From Megascapheus bottae (Eukaryota > Chordata > Mammalia > Rodentia > Geomyidae), in the NCBI GenBank assembly GCA_024803745.1, contig JANJXV010000013.1, forward strand, positions 55,460,501 through 55,524,500: a stretch of DNA of 64,000 bases. Direction: 5' to 3'. Below the pieces are notes generated by a model. That model was not told the DNA's origin, searched no databases, and saw nothing but the letters and a program-made list of their open reading frames with translations. The position numbers and the translations under genes were made by a program. Below are positions 43,360 to 54,870 of this stretch, piece by piece (positions within the stretch are counted from its first letter, which is position 1; each line of letters starts with the position of its first letter).

Positions 43360-43960
43360 CACCACGTTCAGCTTTCATATGATGTCACACTGCTATATCA
43401 TCTTGCTTTGGCTGCTGGGGAGCTCGGATTGGAGCTTCAGGCTCATTAAGGATTCTGCAGGAGCCCAGGGTGGACATTTCTGTCATCTCCTTTGTGTTCT
43501 TTATCCTCCCACTAGGCTTGCCTGCTATACAGCAAGCCGGACACAAGTTATCAACTATAAATAAAGTGAGAGCTTCCGTTCTGGCTCCCACTTGAGTTTC
43601 CGGGTGCATTTTTAAGCCCTTAATCAGCCCGGAGGTGGGGGGAAGTGGCCAAGTGGGGGGACCTCCTAACGGAAGATGACATCACCATCAGCTGGCCCAG
43701 GAGGGCGGCCTGGCCCCCAGGCGCGGTGGACCTCAATGCCCCTTTTATGAGGGGTAGCCTCATACACAACTTGCCCGGCGGGGAATATCAAGTGGGGTTT
43801 TGTGGTTTTGCCCAGCCATGCAGCGCACACACACAGGCAGCTGTGGTCACCCCGCTTCCTCTGGCAGCAGACCAGCCCGGGGACACCTCCTCCCACCATG
43901 AGTCACTTGCATTCTGAACTCTTATTCAGGTCTCTTTAAAGAGACAGTGGCACACTCCTT
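43360..43960. promoter_or_regulatory. Conserved-noncoding-like block with a 16-bp palindrome
   Basis: CAGCTTTCATATGATGTCAC, CATCTTGCTTTGGCTG, GGCTCATTAAGGATTCTGC, ATCAACTATAAATAAAGTGA, TTTTTAAGCCCTTAATCAGC and GGAATATCAAGTGGGG are little-decayed, developmental-enhancer-like words (homeodomain TTAAT/CATTAA, TAAGTG-like). The perfect palindrome GTCTCTTTAAAGAGAC is at 43930-43945. Conservation is not measured. Confidence 0.4.
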
Positions 43961-44311
43961 GGGGCCCACATGGAAAGGGCAAGGAGGGCCCCTGGTATTC
44001 CCGGGGCCTAGTGCTCCCCTCATCTGTGGCCCAGGAGGTAGCAGGGATTCTGTGTCACGGTGTCATCCTTGTCCTTGGTCCCTTGCTCCTTGGTCTCAGT
44101 CACCATGTGCAGGTCCCCCCCCCCAAGGGGCTTCCCTGGTTGCCCTCTGCCTGCCCCACGGCTGCTCCCCATCTTGGCTCCAACCCTGGCGCAGCCCCAG
44201 TGGAGGGGCTGACTCTGCCCCAGGCTCCTCCTCTCAGGGGAGCTGCAGATGGAGTCCAGCAGTGTTCTGCTCACCCATGCCCCCAGCACTGAGGACCTAG
44301 ATAGTGTGTAT

Positions 44312-44314
<3 letters not shown>

Positions 44315-44346
<32 letters not shown>
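44315..44346 (+). repeat. (GT)16 microsatellite
   Basis: Pure GT dinucleotide run directly upstream of a minus-strand SINE. A Z-DNA-capable tract. Confidence 0.95.
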
Positions 44347-44348
<2 letters not shown>

Positions 44349-44349
44349 A

Positions 44350-44548
44350 CATGCGTGCTGCTCTCGGCACTTGAACTCAGAGCCAGGATACTCCCTAAAC
44401 TGTTTTGCTCAAGGCTGGTGGTGTTTTACCACTTGAACCACAGCTCTATTTCTGGCTTCCTGTCCAGGCTGGCTTTGAACCTTGCTCCTCAGATATCAGC
44501 CTCCTGAGTAGCTAGGATTGCAGGCGTGAGCCACCACACCTGGATACT
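44350..44548 (-). mobile_element. Composite geomyoid SINE
   Basis: TCGGCACTTGAACTCAGAGC, TTTTGCTCAAGGCTGGTGG, TTTTACCACTTGAACCACAG, CAGGCTGGCTTTGAACCTTG, CAGCCTCCTGAGTAGCTAGG and AGGCGTGAGCCACCACACC. Confidence 0.85.
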
Positions 44549-46174
44549 TGAAGGAGAAATAAACAGGGGACAGCAGTGACCGCCCCCCCCGACCCCTGGC
44601 ACAGAATGGGGCAGAGGACAGGAACAGGCGGTGGGTACCGGGCGGGCGGGTCCAGCCAGAGCCATGGCTCAGCTCCAGGCTGGGTGCAAAGCAGTGGAAT
44701 GTGGCCGCTCTGCCGCGTCCTGTGTGACTCACACTTTCGTTTTGAAGTTCCCTTTGTCGTTTTCCCCAGGGGTTACAGCTGGTCCTGCCAGGCCGGCAGG
44801 GTGTGGCCAGGGCAGGACTCGGGGCGGTGACTTTCCTCACAGCAGCCAGCTGGCTCCGTGCACAGCCCAGGCTCAGGGCTGGGGCTTTGGATTGGCAGCG
44901 TGTTGGGGAGGGGGCCCCTCTCGGGGGTCAGGGGCCCAGGTTTGCATATTCACCAGGTCAGAGTGGGCTCCTCCATTGGGCCTGGGACAGGGCTGGACAC
45001 AGAGGACTGTGGTCCATCGATGCCCCATGGACCGAGTGCTGTCCACCCCCGACCCTGAGCCCCGCGCTGCGGTGGGAGCAAGCGTCAGCTGCTGGATGCA
45101 CGCTGCTCCTCTCGGTGGTGAGGCGAGGGGGCTGTGGCAGGCCAGGCTGGAGGCGGACCAGGGCAGGGCCTAAAAATGCTGCACGCATTTGCTTGACAAT
45201 GGCTGGGCACCAAAGACTTGGCACAGGCAGGGGACCTGGACTGAGGCCTGGCAGGGAGACCAGGCCAGCCCCCAGCCGTGGGGTTCAAGTGGGACACCCC
45301 AGGCCCCACCAGAGGAAAACGCAACGAGCACCACAAAAGATGACCCCCGAGCAGCCACAGTGGGTCCTCGGCCACTGCCCACGGGTCACTGTGTTCAGGG
45401 ACCACTGTCGCCAGCTCCTTCCTACTCCATGACAACCGGGAAGAGACAATGGAGATGGGTTGACAACCAGAACAACTGGAGTGGTGTGGAGGGGGCAGGG
45501 CCTCCAGTCCGGTGCACCACATGACCTGTGTGCCTCGACCTCCCTGGCTGACCTCAGGCCTCTCCCAGCTCAGGAGCTGCGCTGAGTCCCCGCCTCCTTC
45601 CACGCCGCAAGTGCGGCCATGCTCTTGCTCTGAGTCTGCAGCTGAGGAAACCGAGGCTCGTCCTCCCTTCAGGGTGGCCTGTCCTCTCCCCTCCTTCCAC
45701 GCTCCCCCACCCCATCCCCTCCAGGCTGGCCTTAGGGGCTGCAGACTCCACTCTACCACAGAGAGAGGGCTGAGAGCGTCCACGGCCGGGCACCGCTCAT
45801 AGAAACATCGCAGGAAAAACACAACCAATTATGGTTTTATGAGGCTGAGCTGCCCCTCTGGAATTCCCTCCTATCCCAGCATCTCAGAGCACAGGGCTGG
45901 TGCAGGATTAATTAGACCTGAAGCCTAGGACCACAGAAAGTACCAGAAGCACAGGGCGAGTCCACTCTGCGCAAGCGCTGCCCAGAGGGTCCTTTCCACT
46001 GGCAATGGTCCCCTGGACTGGAGAGGAGACAGGAGGATAAAGAAGGCTGGCGAGCTGGAAATACTGCAGGGCTTGAGGCCAGAGGGACATGTGGAGAGAT
46101 ACACAGACCAGGGAGCACGGGGACAGTCGACAGCTGTAGATGAGAGGGCACGTGGTTGGAGGGACAGAGGAATT
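44549..46174. other. Unique noncoding sequence
   Basis: GC-rich. A possible reverse MIR remnant (GTCTGCAGCTGAGGAAACCG near 45635-45660) and an AT-richer block at 45815-45925 (CAACCAATTATGGTTTTATG and GGATTAATTAGACCTGAAGC) that looks conserved. No gene recognised. Confidence 0.45.
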
Positions 46175-46480
46175 ATGAATTGGTGGATGCATGGAGGAAG
46201 GATGATGGATGGGTGGTTGGATAGACCGTAAATGGATAGGAATAAGTGGGTTGGCTAGACAAATGGTGGGTGGGTGGATGGATGATGGAAGAATGGTGAA
46301 TGGGTGGATGGATGGATGGTAGATGGATGGATGGATGGACCAATGGGGGAGTGGATGGATGGGTGGGTAGGTGAGTGGATGGATGGTGGATTAATTAATG
46401 GATGGCTCAGGGGGTGGATGATAAATGGACGGATGAATGGGTGGATGGATGATGCTGAATTGACTGATGGATGTTGGGCA
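46175..46480 (+). repeat. GGAT tetranucleotide array
   Basis: GATGGATGGGTGGTTGG, TGGATGGATGGATGGACC and GGTGGATGGATGATGC units. It is the same repeat and strand sense as 12641-13602. Confidence 0.92.
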
Positions 46481-46974
46481 GATGATAAGCAGTGCAATAA
46501 GCACCTGGGGCTGTGTCGGGCTGGGTAGGTGGCAGGGGGAGATTATTCTAGAAGGCATTGGGTGGAGCCAATGAGACCTTGTGAGTGGCGTTTTCACATG
46601 TGTGGCCTATGGCCTGGACCAACTGGAACAGCAATGGCTCAGGCCAGGAGCTGGATCACACGCTTTCTCTGATCAGCTTTATCAGCTTCTCACCTGTGGT
46701 CTGACTCCTGCCTCCAGGCCTCGGTTTCCCTGCTGGGAACATGATTTCTTACAGGATGAGGGGCTTTCTAAGGAAGGCAGACAGGGGCTCCCAGGCACTG
46801 TGGGAGGAGGAGAAAGCATTCTGCCTCCTGCCACTGCTTCTCCCTTGCCCCTCTCCTGGGCCAGTCCAGCCAGCCGCCATATAACGCCTTCCCTATTGCT
46901 TCGCAAATGTCTAGGTGTAAAACCAGCCCAAGAGCTAGAGCCTGGGAAGGGGGAGGCAGGCTGTGCCGGAGTGA
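46481..46974. other. Unique spacer between two arrays
   Basis: No gene or repeat recognised. Confidence 0.4.
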
Positions 46975-48426
46975 GTGGAAGGAAGGCAGGTGGAGGGGAG
47001 TTTGTGGGGAGGCGTGTGAGGTGGAGGTGCCTGGAGGCACCTGTGTGGAGGCTTGGGGAGGGGAGGTGTGTGGAAGGGAGGTGCATGGGTGGAGGTGCGT
47101 GGGTGGAGGCGCGTGTGAGGAGACACGGGGTGGGTGGAGGCGCATGGTGGGTGGTGTATGTGGGGAGGAGCATGGGTGGAGGCGCGTGTGGGGAGGCGCA
47201 TGGTGGGTGACGCGTGTGGGGAGGCGTGTGTGGGGAGGGGCGTGTGGGGAGGCGCGTGGTGGGTGGCGCGTGGTGGGTGGAGGCGCATGTGCGGAGGCGG
47301 GTGGGTGGAGGCTCGTGTGGGGAGGTGCGTGGGTGGAGGCACGGGGTGGGTGGAGGCGCGTGGGTGGAGGCATGTGGGTGGAGGCAAGTGGTGGGTGGCA
47401 CATGTGGGGAGGCGCATGGTGGGTGGTGCGTGTGGGGAGGTGCGTGTAGGGGAGGCACGTGGGTGGAGGCACGTGGTGGGTGGCGCGTGTGGGGAGCTGT
47501 GTGTGGGGAGGCACGTGGGTGGAGGCTCGTGGTGGGTGGCGCGTGGGGAGGTGCGTGGGTGGAGGAGCGCGGGGGTGCCGGTGTGTGGGGGGAGGTGCGT
47601 GGTAAGTGGTGCATGTGGGGAGTCGCGTGGAGGGTGATGCGTGTGGGGAGGCGTATGTGGGGAGGCGCATGGTGGGTGGCGCGTGTGTGGAGGCAAGTGG
47701 GTGGAGGCGTGTGTGGGGAGGCGCGTGGTGGATGGCGTGTGGGTGGAGGTGCGTGTGGGGAGGCGTGTGGTGGGTGACGTGTGGGTGGAGGTGCGTGTGG
47801 GGAGGCATGTGGGTGGAGGCGCATGGTGGGTGGCGCGTGTGGGGAGGCACGTGGCGGGTGGAGGCTCGTTTGGGGAGGCGCGTGTGGGGAGGCACGTGGT
47901 AGGTGGTGTGTGGGGGGAAGTGCGTGGTGTGTGGCGCGTGTGGGGAGGCGCGTGGTGTGTGGCGCGTGTGGGGAGGCGCGTGGTGGGTGGTGCGTGGGTG
48001 GAGGCGCGTGGGTGGAGGCGCATGGTGGGTGGCGTGTGTGCTGAGGCGCGTGGTGGGTGGAGGCTCGTTTGGGGAGGCGCGTGTGGGCAGGCGCGTGTGG
48101 GGAGGCGCGTGGTGTGTGGCGCGTGTGGGGAGGCGCGTGGTGGGTGGTGCGTGGGTGGAGGCGCGTGGGTGGAGGCGCATGGTGGGTGGTGCGTGGGTGG
48201 AGGTGCGTGTGGGGAGGCGCGTGGTGGGTGGAGGTGCGTGTGGGGAGGCGCGTGGTGTGTGGCGCGTGTGGGGAGGTGCGTGGTGGGTGGCGCGTGTGGG
48301 GAGGCGCGTGGTGTGTGGCGCGTGTGGGGAGGTGCGTGGTGGGTGGCGCGTGTGGGGAGGCGCGTGGTGTGTGGCGTGTGGGTGGAGGCGCGTGGTGTGT
48401 GGCGTGTGTGGGGAGGCGCGTGGAGG
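46975..48426 (+). repeat. CpG-rich modular minisatellite (about 1.45 kb)
   Basis: Built from short interchangeable modules: GTGGGGAGGCGCGTG, GTGGGTGGAGGCGCGTG, GTGGGTGGCGCGTG and GTGTGTGGCGCGTG. Higher-order repetition is visible: the block 47942-48032 recurs almost unchanged at 48099-48189, and GAGGCTCGTTTGGGGAGGCG occurs at 47861 and 48060. Its frequent GCGCGTG words make it exceptionally dense in CpG. The His/Pro/Thr-rich minus frames (up to 606 codons) are repeat shadows. Confidence 0.95.
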
Positions 48427-49807
48427 GCCGCTGGGCTGCAGATGGCTGCTCAGCCTGCCTGGGGCAGCTCCAGGCTGAGTCACCACGAGTCACATCAGCC
48501 ACTTCCTAGCACACATTCCTCTATCTGTGCCATGTCCGGAGTGCATCTCCCTGGAATCCCCTGGGCGCCTGCCAAGGGTGTGGGGACGCACAGCTGGACA
48601 AGCAAAGGACTCGGGCCCTGCAGCCCCAGCAGGAATGGAGACCGGGGCAGCGTGGCCTCCTGGGATGGGTTGGGCACCCACGAAGCCTCCTGCCTCTGGG
48701 AGACTCCTGAGCTGCCACTCTGAGCCTCGGGGCACGTGCCCCCACCCTTCTAGAAGATGAGGGCCGTGACTCCCGTCTCTGCCTCCCAGGCGCTACCCAC
48801 AGAGGCCTGCCTGTGCTGGGGGGCACGACCAGCTCTGGGGGCTGAGCCCTGGCTTGTCCCTGTCCCTGGGACGTGTGTGGTGGGATTTGTCACTTGTGCC
48901 CTTATGTGGAATCAAGCTGAAGTTGGGTGCTGCCTCACTGTCCACCCCAGGACGTGGGGTGACCCACGGCCGTCCTCTTGGGGATCCCCTCTGGCAAGGT
49001 GACAGCCTTCATGGGAAACCATTCTAGGCTGGAGGTGGCCGTGCTGGGGGCCCTGAGTGGAGCAGCCTTGGGGTGGGGGGAGCCTGGCGCACAGGGCGCA
49101 GGGCGGGCTGGAGCTGGTGGGCCGTGTGGACTCCCGGCCTGGCCCTCGGAGTCTGCTGTGGCCCGAGTCCTGGCCTCAGGAGGCCCACGACCCTGCACGT
49201 GGCTCCTCCACCCATGCCGTCCTCCCACAGGCCTTGCTAGCTTCCGTGGATGTGGAAATGGACAAGACAAACCCGGCCCTGTCCCCGGGTCTCTGGGCTC
49301 CTCGAAAAGACTTCATCTCTGGCAGGAATTCGCAGGCACCCATAGCGCAGTCCAGAGCGAGAGGAGGACTGGAGCCAGTGAAGGTGGAGAGAGGAAGTGA
49401 GGGATTGGACCGGGTTCTGCAGGAGAAAAACATGGGGTGGGGGTGGGCAGGGGACCAGGAAGCGCTCAGCCTTGAGTTAAGAAGGAACCAGCGTGAGACC
49501 AGGGGCCACGCTTAGCTCGAGCCGTGAGGACTGCTTCTGATGGCCCTCGGTTCTGGGGATGCAGAGACGGGGCAGACTGGGTCCCCTCCAGAGATGATCT
49601 GGCTAGGAAAGAGCCACATGAAGTCTGAGGCCTCCAGACGGAGGCTCGGAAGAGCCACCTTGGGGTGAGGAATCTGAGGAAACTCACTGGAGGACGGGGT
49701 GTCTAAGGGGAGTCCCAGCTGCTCAGCAGGCCAAGGGGCAGGAAGAGGACGAGCCTCCCACATGAAGAGACACACGGCCTAAAGCTCCAGTGAGTGATGA
49801 GGGCATT
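48427..49807. other. Unique GC-rich noncoding sequence
   Basis: No gene or repeat recognised. Confidence 0.45.
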
Positions 49808-50765
49808 GACGCCCCACTCTATCCATCCACCATCCATCCATCCACCATCCATCCACCATCCATCCACCATCCACCATCCATCCACCATCCACCATCCACC
49901 ATCCACCATCCATCCACCATCCACCATCCACCATTTACCATCCATCCACCATCCATCCACCATCTACCATCCATCCACCATCCATCCATCCACCATTTAC
50001 CATCCACCACCCACCATCCATCCACCATCCACCACCCACCATCCATCCACCATCCATCCACCATCCATCCATCATCCACCATCCACCATCCATCCATCCA
50101 TCCATCCACCATCCATTCACCCATCCATCCATCATCCATCCATCCATCCACCATCTACCATCCACCATCCATCCACCATCCATCCATCATCCACCATCCA
50201 CCATCCACCATCCATCCATCCACCATCCACCATCCATCCATCCATCCACCATCCACCATCCATCCATCCACCATCCACCATCCATCCATCCATCCACCAT
50301 CCACCATCCACCCATCCACCATCCACCATTCATCCATCCATCCATCCACCATCCATCCATCTATCCATCCACCATCCATCCATCCATCCATCCACCATCC
50401 ATCCATCTATCCATCCACCATCCATCCATCCATCCATCCATCATCCATCCATCCATCCATCCATCATTTATCCATCATCTGTCCTCCATCCACAATCCAT
50501 CTGTCCACCCATTATTTGTCTATCCATTCATCTACCCATCCGTCTACCATCCATCCATCATCCACCATCAACTATCATTTACCATTCATCATTTATAAAT
50601 AATCTATAAATCCACCATCTATCTACCATCCATCCACCCACCTGACATCTGTTCATCTACCCATCCACCCATCCATCGCTGCATCCATCCACCCACCCAT
50701 CCATTCATCAACCATCATCCATCCCTCATCTATCTGCCATCCATTTATCCGTCTGTCCACCCATC
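49808..50765 (+). repeat. CCATCCAC/CCACCAT array (about 0.96 kb)
   Basis: CATCCACCATCCATCCACC-type units mixing 4-, 7- and 8-base periods, with longer homogenised blocks around 50180-50320. The last 250 bp are degenerate. Open frames of about 270 codons are repeats of S/H-P-P-S-I. Confidence 0.95.
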
Positions 50766-50919
50766 CTGCACTGTGTACACAGTGTGCCTGGAACCCTCCT
50801 GGCCCTGGAGTGAGCCACGCCCACCGTTGGTTACTTCCTGACTCTTGCTCAAGAAAGCTGGCCGTGGCCGGACTCCATCCAGGCCCCACAGCCTGGCAAC
50901 AATCTTCTGTCACAAACCC

Positions 50920-51345
50920 ACAGGCCAGGAAGGCTCCTTCCTTTTACATTTGAAATTCCACTCATTTTTTCGCGTCTTTGCAATCACAATTCCTCCTTAA
51001 ACATCAAAGGGTGCCACAGGACATTTTTCCTCCTCACAGTTTTGTATGAGAAGTTATGATTATTATTATCCCACAGCTCCAATGACAGGCTGTGCCCCAT
51101 TCAGAGTCCCAAGATTGCAAAAGGAAATTCAGCTAATTATAGTTTGATAGAAATTACAGCTCTGCTGTGTCCTGACTGACTGGTGGCTTGGCGAGGGTGA
51201 CTGTGTCCTTGATAAGACTTTATTCTTCTCCTGAAGGAATTCTGCAGGCGTCCTTCTCTCATGAAGACCTTGTGCGTATTATGCCTGGAAGATGTAGAGC
51301 CTGGATTACGGGGGTGCACAGATAAGAACAGAAACCTGCAAGCCT
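50920..51345. promoter_or_regulatory. AT-rich conserved-noncoding-like block
   Basis: TTTTACATTTGAAATTCCAC, GCAATCACAATTCCTCC, TGAGAAGTTATGATTATTAT, TTCAGCTAATTATAGTTTGA and TTGATAAGACTTTATTC. It is a 400-bp island of low GC with homeodomain (TAATTA), SOX (ACAAT) and GATA (GATAAG) words, flanked by arrays and a SINE. It is nonrepetitive. Confidence 0.45.
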
Positions 51346-51412
51346 GAAACTCTGGGTTTGGCACAGCCAGTGATTTGCTGTGTGACCTTTCTGGGCAGTT
51401 GGTATTTAATCA
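51346..51412 (+). mobile_element. Possible MIR fragment interrupted by a SINE
   Basis: CAGCCAGTGATTTGCTGTGT, then GACCTTTCTGGGCAGTTGG, matches the MIR core 'tagctgtgtgaccttgggcaagtt' and stops at the SINE. Confidence 0.45.
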
Positions 51413-51419
51413 GATGCGA

Positions 51420-51597
51420 GCCTTTTCACTCACCACTAGACTCTACCACTTGAGCCACATCTTTACTTTTGGTTTTGGCTGGTTAATTGAAGATGAGGCT
51501 CACAGGTTTATCCGCTGGGCTGGCTTCGAATTGGGAGCCTCAAATCTCAGACTCCCGAGTAGCAAGGATTACAGGTGTGAGCCAGCACCGCCGTGCT
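51420..51597 (-). mobile_element. Composite geomyoid SINE, 3'-truncated
   Basis: CTCTACCACTTGAGCCACAT, TTTTGGCTGGTTAATTGAAG, GCTGGGCTGGCTTCGAATTG, CAGACTCCCGAGTAGCAAGG and ACAGGTGTGAGCCAGCACC. Confidence 0.78.
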
Positions 51598-53417
51598 TCT
51601 GCTGCCTTTCTTGCACCAGAAAATCACACATACTTTGGGGGCTTTTGCCAGTGACTGGAGAGGAAGGGCAGGCCTGTCTTTGGGGGTTTGACCTGGAGCA
51701 CTCAGCCCTTTGCGGGTGTCTAATTCTCGGGGGGAGCTGGTGACACGAGCCTGCAGTCACCCCCTGTGACAGACTAGACACCGAGTCATAGAAAGCAGGT
51801 GTTGCCAGGTCTGATGGCTGGATCTGTGAGCCGTGGATGGGTTTTGGACCCAGGCTTGCTTGCTGCCAGCACTGTGGGGCCAGGAGCGTCAGGTTATTTG
51901 TGTGCAAGGTTTCTCCCAAATGCAGGGCGGGACTGCAGCCTCGGTGTCTGCGCTCTGCGCAGGAAGTGGGATTCTGGGAGCCATGTTGCTCTCCAAGATT
52001 ACCTAACTGGGGTGGGGGTGTGGGGCGTGGGGAGGTGGAGGGACAGGGACAAAATCCCTCCAGCCTGGGGCCTCCCTGAACCTCTGTAGCCCCCATCTCT
52101 GAGGCTGCCTCCTTCCCTCTCTTTTCCTCCCACCTAGGGAGCATTCAGTGGTAACCATTTCAAAGCCAGCCATAGAGGGAGGCAAGTGAGAGGTTAGAAG
52201 CTTCACAGCAATTCCCACCATGCGGTTTGAGCTCGCAGTCAGTGAACAGGAAGGAGGGGGCGCCCTGGCCACCGCCGGCCCTCGGGGTCCGGCTGGCCTT
52301 CTGGGTCCAGGCAGGACAGCCGAGGCTGCAGGGCCGGGCACCAGCTCCAAGCAGTGAGAAATTCCCCAGGGAAGTTATGCACAGGCGAATGAGCGGAATC
52401 CCAGAAAGGAAATATTAACATTATAATTATAATTCTGTTTATTTAATTAAGTTATTAAACAGGCCTCGCCTAGGGAGGAAGAAAAAAGGGGGGGAATCCT
52501 TGTAGTTCCACAGTAATTGCTTCTCCCAGGAGGTAATTAGAGCCTCAGTGGGGAGCTGAGCCAGGCGCAGTGGGTGCTGCCAGGCCTGGGGTCTGGGCCC
52601 AGGAGCTCGGCCATGGAGGCACCGAGAACCTCCGGCCACACTGAGGGACAACGGCCCACGGCCCACGAAGAAGCTGCAGGTGGCAGCGCCAGGGCGGGTA
52701 GTAGCTGATGTTTCTAAAAGAGACACACGACTCTTCCTGCCACCAGGGTCTGGTTGGCATTCCTGGCTGTGGGCAGTGGCGGCTGTGCTGACTAGAGGTC
52801 ACCGTGTCATGGAGCCGACCTTCTCTTTGCTCTCCGTCTGCCTGGGAGACCCTCGAAACATGGCCAGCAAACCCCACCAGCCCTCAGGCTCTGACGGGGG
52901 TCCTGGCCACTGGGTCTCCAACCAGACAGAGGGAGGCTTGGTGCGGCCAGGGTTCACCCTCCAGCCCCAGGGTTCTGGGACCCTGGGAGCCTCTGCAGGG
53001 CCCCCCGCTGCCTGCGCAGGCTCTGGATCCGGTTCTGCACCCTGGATGGACAGCTGCCCGCAGGCTCGGGGTGGAGGCTCCCTCAGACGGAAGCGTCTCA
53101 CTCCAGCTGGCACAGCCACACGGAACAGCCAGCCTTCGTGAGTGTGGACAGCCGCGGAGGGTGGTGGGAGCCGGCTGGAGCGGGGGCTGGATTTGGAAAG
53201 GGGGAGCATCTGCGAGTGGGGGGGGGTGGGGACCTGGGTTTGGTTGGGAAGAGATGCCCAGAGATGGAGCCCTCCAGTTGGATGGTGGAGGGGGTGAGGA
53301 CTGCTCATGGGGAGGGGGTCCCCAGGGCCCCGGCTCCCCCCACTACACAGCAAAGAAGCTGGCCCACGTGGACCACCCTGAAGTGGCCACAGAAGCAAAT
53401 CAGTGGTAGACATCGCC
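51598..53417. other. Unique noncoding sequence
   Basis: Mostly GC-rich. The long overlapping frames at 52680-53413 on both strands show no recognisable domain. It contains the AT-rich block at 52370-52545. Confidence 0.45.
52370..52545. promoter_or_regulatory. AT-rich conserved-noncoding-like block
   Basis: GAAGTTATGCACAGGCG, AAATATTAACATTATAATTA, TAATTCTGTTTATTTAATTA and AGTTATTAAACAGGCCTCGC, then CACAGTAATTGCTTCTCCC and GGAGGTAATTAGAGCC. It has clustered TAATTA/GTAATTA homeodomain-like cores and a forkhead-like TGTTTATTT in otherwise GC-rich DNA. Confidence 0.45.
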
Positions 53418-54212
53418 CTTCAGCCATTCACCATCTTCTCATTCACCCATCACACCTGTGCCGTCACTCACCCCTTCGCCACCCACCAATCCATCCGCTC
53501 ATCCAACTTACTCACCACCATCCATTTACTCTCCATCCGTCCATCCATCCATCCCCCCATCCACGCATGTCCTCTTTACCCACTCATCCATCCATCCATC
53601 CATCCATCCATCCACCCATCCACCATCTGTCATCTGCCCATTTTTCTATCCATCCATGCGTCCACTATCGCTCCATCTATTCATCCTCTACTATTTATCC
53701 ATCCATCATCCATCATCCATCTACTTACTCCATCCATCCATTCATCTTTATATCCACTATGCATCCATCCACCATTCATTCACGGTCATCCGTCCATCTA
53801 TCTATCCATCCATGCATCCACTATTTGTCCATCTATCAATCATCCATTCATCTATCCACTCATCCACCCATCCATCCATTTACCAACTATTCATTTATCC
53901 ATCCATTCAGGTATCCATTTATCCAGCATTTATCATCCATTTGTCTACCCATCTATTTATTATTTATTCCATTCATCATCCATCCATCTACCAACCATTC
54001 AGTTATCTATCCATCCATTCACTTGTTTATCCAGCATTTATCATCCATTCATCTACCCAGCTACCATCCATCTATTCACTATTTATCCATCCATTCACTC
54101 ACCCATCCATTCATCCATCCACCTAATATTTATCCACCCATCATCCACTCATCCATCATCCATTCATTCACCCACACGTCCATCTATCCATCCATCCATA
54201 AATCCATATGTT
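53418..54212 (+). repeat. CCAT/CATC array (about 0.8 kb)
   Basis: CATCCATCCATCCATCC cores with many TTATC, TATTC and ACC variants and a longer unit of the type CATCCATTCA...CATTTATCATCCATT repeated near 53930 and 54030. It is moderately degenerate. Confidence 0.92.
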
Positions 54213-54514
54213 TGTAAAACATCTGTGCAAGTATTACACCAAGATTCCTCTCTTCCTGGGCTCCAGAGAACCAGGAAACCAACTGTCCCTGCTCCCATGG
54301 CATGTTCCGCACGTGTGCATAGGAGAATGGTGAGCTGGGGCGCTGACAAATAACCTCGTGATGACACAGGGAAGGTCTAAGAAAGATCAAAAGTATTTAA
54401 TAAACTTACACCAAGTGCTAAAGGTCTTGGGGTCCTAGTGACTTGTCCCAAGTGTCAGTTTCTTGTTTACAAAGTGACCAAAGAACTGGTTAAGTAGGTA
54501 TGTGGCCAGGTGGT
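54213..54514. other. Unique spacer
   Basis: Noncoding sequence between a CCAT array and a short GGAT array in opposite sense. Confidence 0.4.
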
Positions 54515-54612
54515 TGTTCAGTCGAATGGAAGGGTGAATGGACAGATGGATGAACAAATGGGTACGTAGATGGATAAGTGGATGGATGGATGGACAGACA
54601 GATAGATGAGTG
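54515..54612 (+). repeat. Short degenerate GGAT array
   Basis: TGGACAGATGGATGAACAAA, TAGATGGATAAGTGGATGG and ATGGATGGACAGACAGATAG. Opposite strand sense to the array ending 300 bp upstream. Confidence 0.8.
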
Positions 54613-54639
54613 GAAACGTGTATGCCTCCAGCTCTGTAG

Positions 54640-54775
54640 GAGAGAGCTGCATCTGAATCACGGTCCCCGAGCTGCCTGACTTGGCATGTTAGTCACTTTA
54701 CTACTGGAAGCCCTGCGCCCTCACCCAGAAGATGGGGCTTTGCACCTCACAGGAACACCTCAATGGCTGCTTCCC
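54640..54775 (+). mobile_element. MIR fragment
   Basis: CTGCATCTGAATCACGGTCC, CTGCCTGACTTGGCATGTTA, GTCACTTTACTACTGGAAGC and CTCACCCAGAAGATGGGGCT parallel the MIR core and 3' part. Confidence 0.5.
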
Positions 54776-54870
54776 AAAGCGCCCTGCACACCCCGCTTTG
54801 CCCCAGCTGTCCTGCTTGACTCCTTCTGACAGGCCCTGGGCTTCCAAGAGCACCCTGACCACCAGCACCG

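Larger units (their letters stand above)
41186..44314. other. Unique noncoding sequence
   Basis: No gene recognised. It contains the CACCC-rich patch at 42085-42195 and the conserved-looking block at 43360-43960. Confidence 0.5.

Noticed and set aside
43550..43575. Polyadenylation signal (AATAAA) suggesting a transcript end
   Set aside because: No upstream exon or GT-rich downstream element could be shown. It lies inside a conserved-looking AT-rich block where AATAAA is expected by chance.
46682..48502. Minus-strand open frames of 606 and 572 codons rich in His/Pro/Thr
   Set aside because: They lie in the CpG-rich minisatellite. All frames are open because the modules lack stop words, and the protein is only repeat translation.
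49790..50609. 270-codon Ser/His/Pro/Ile frames
   Set aside because: CCATCCAC array translation only.
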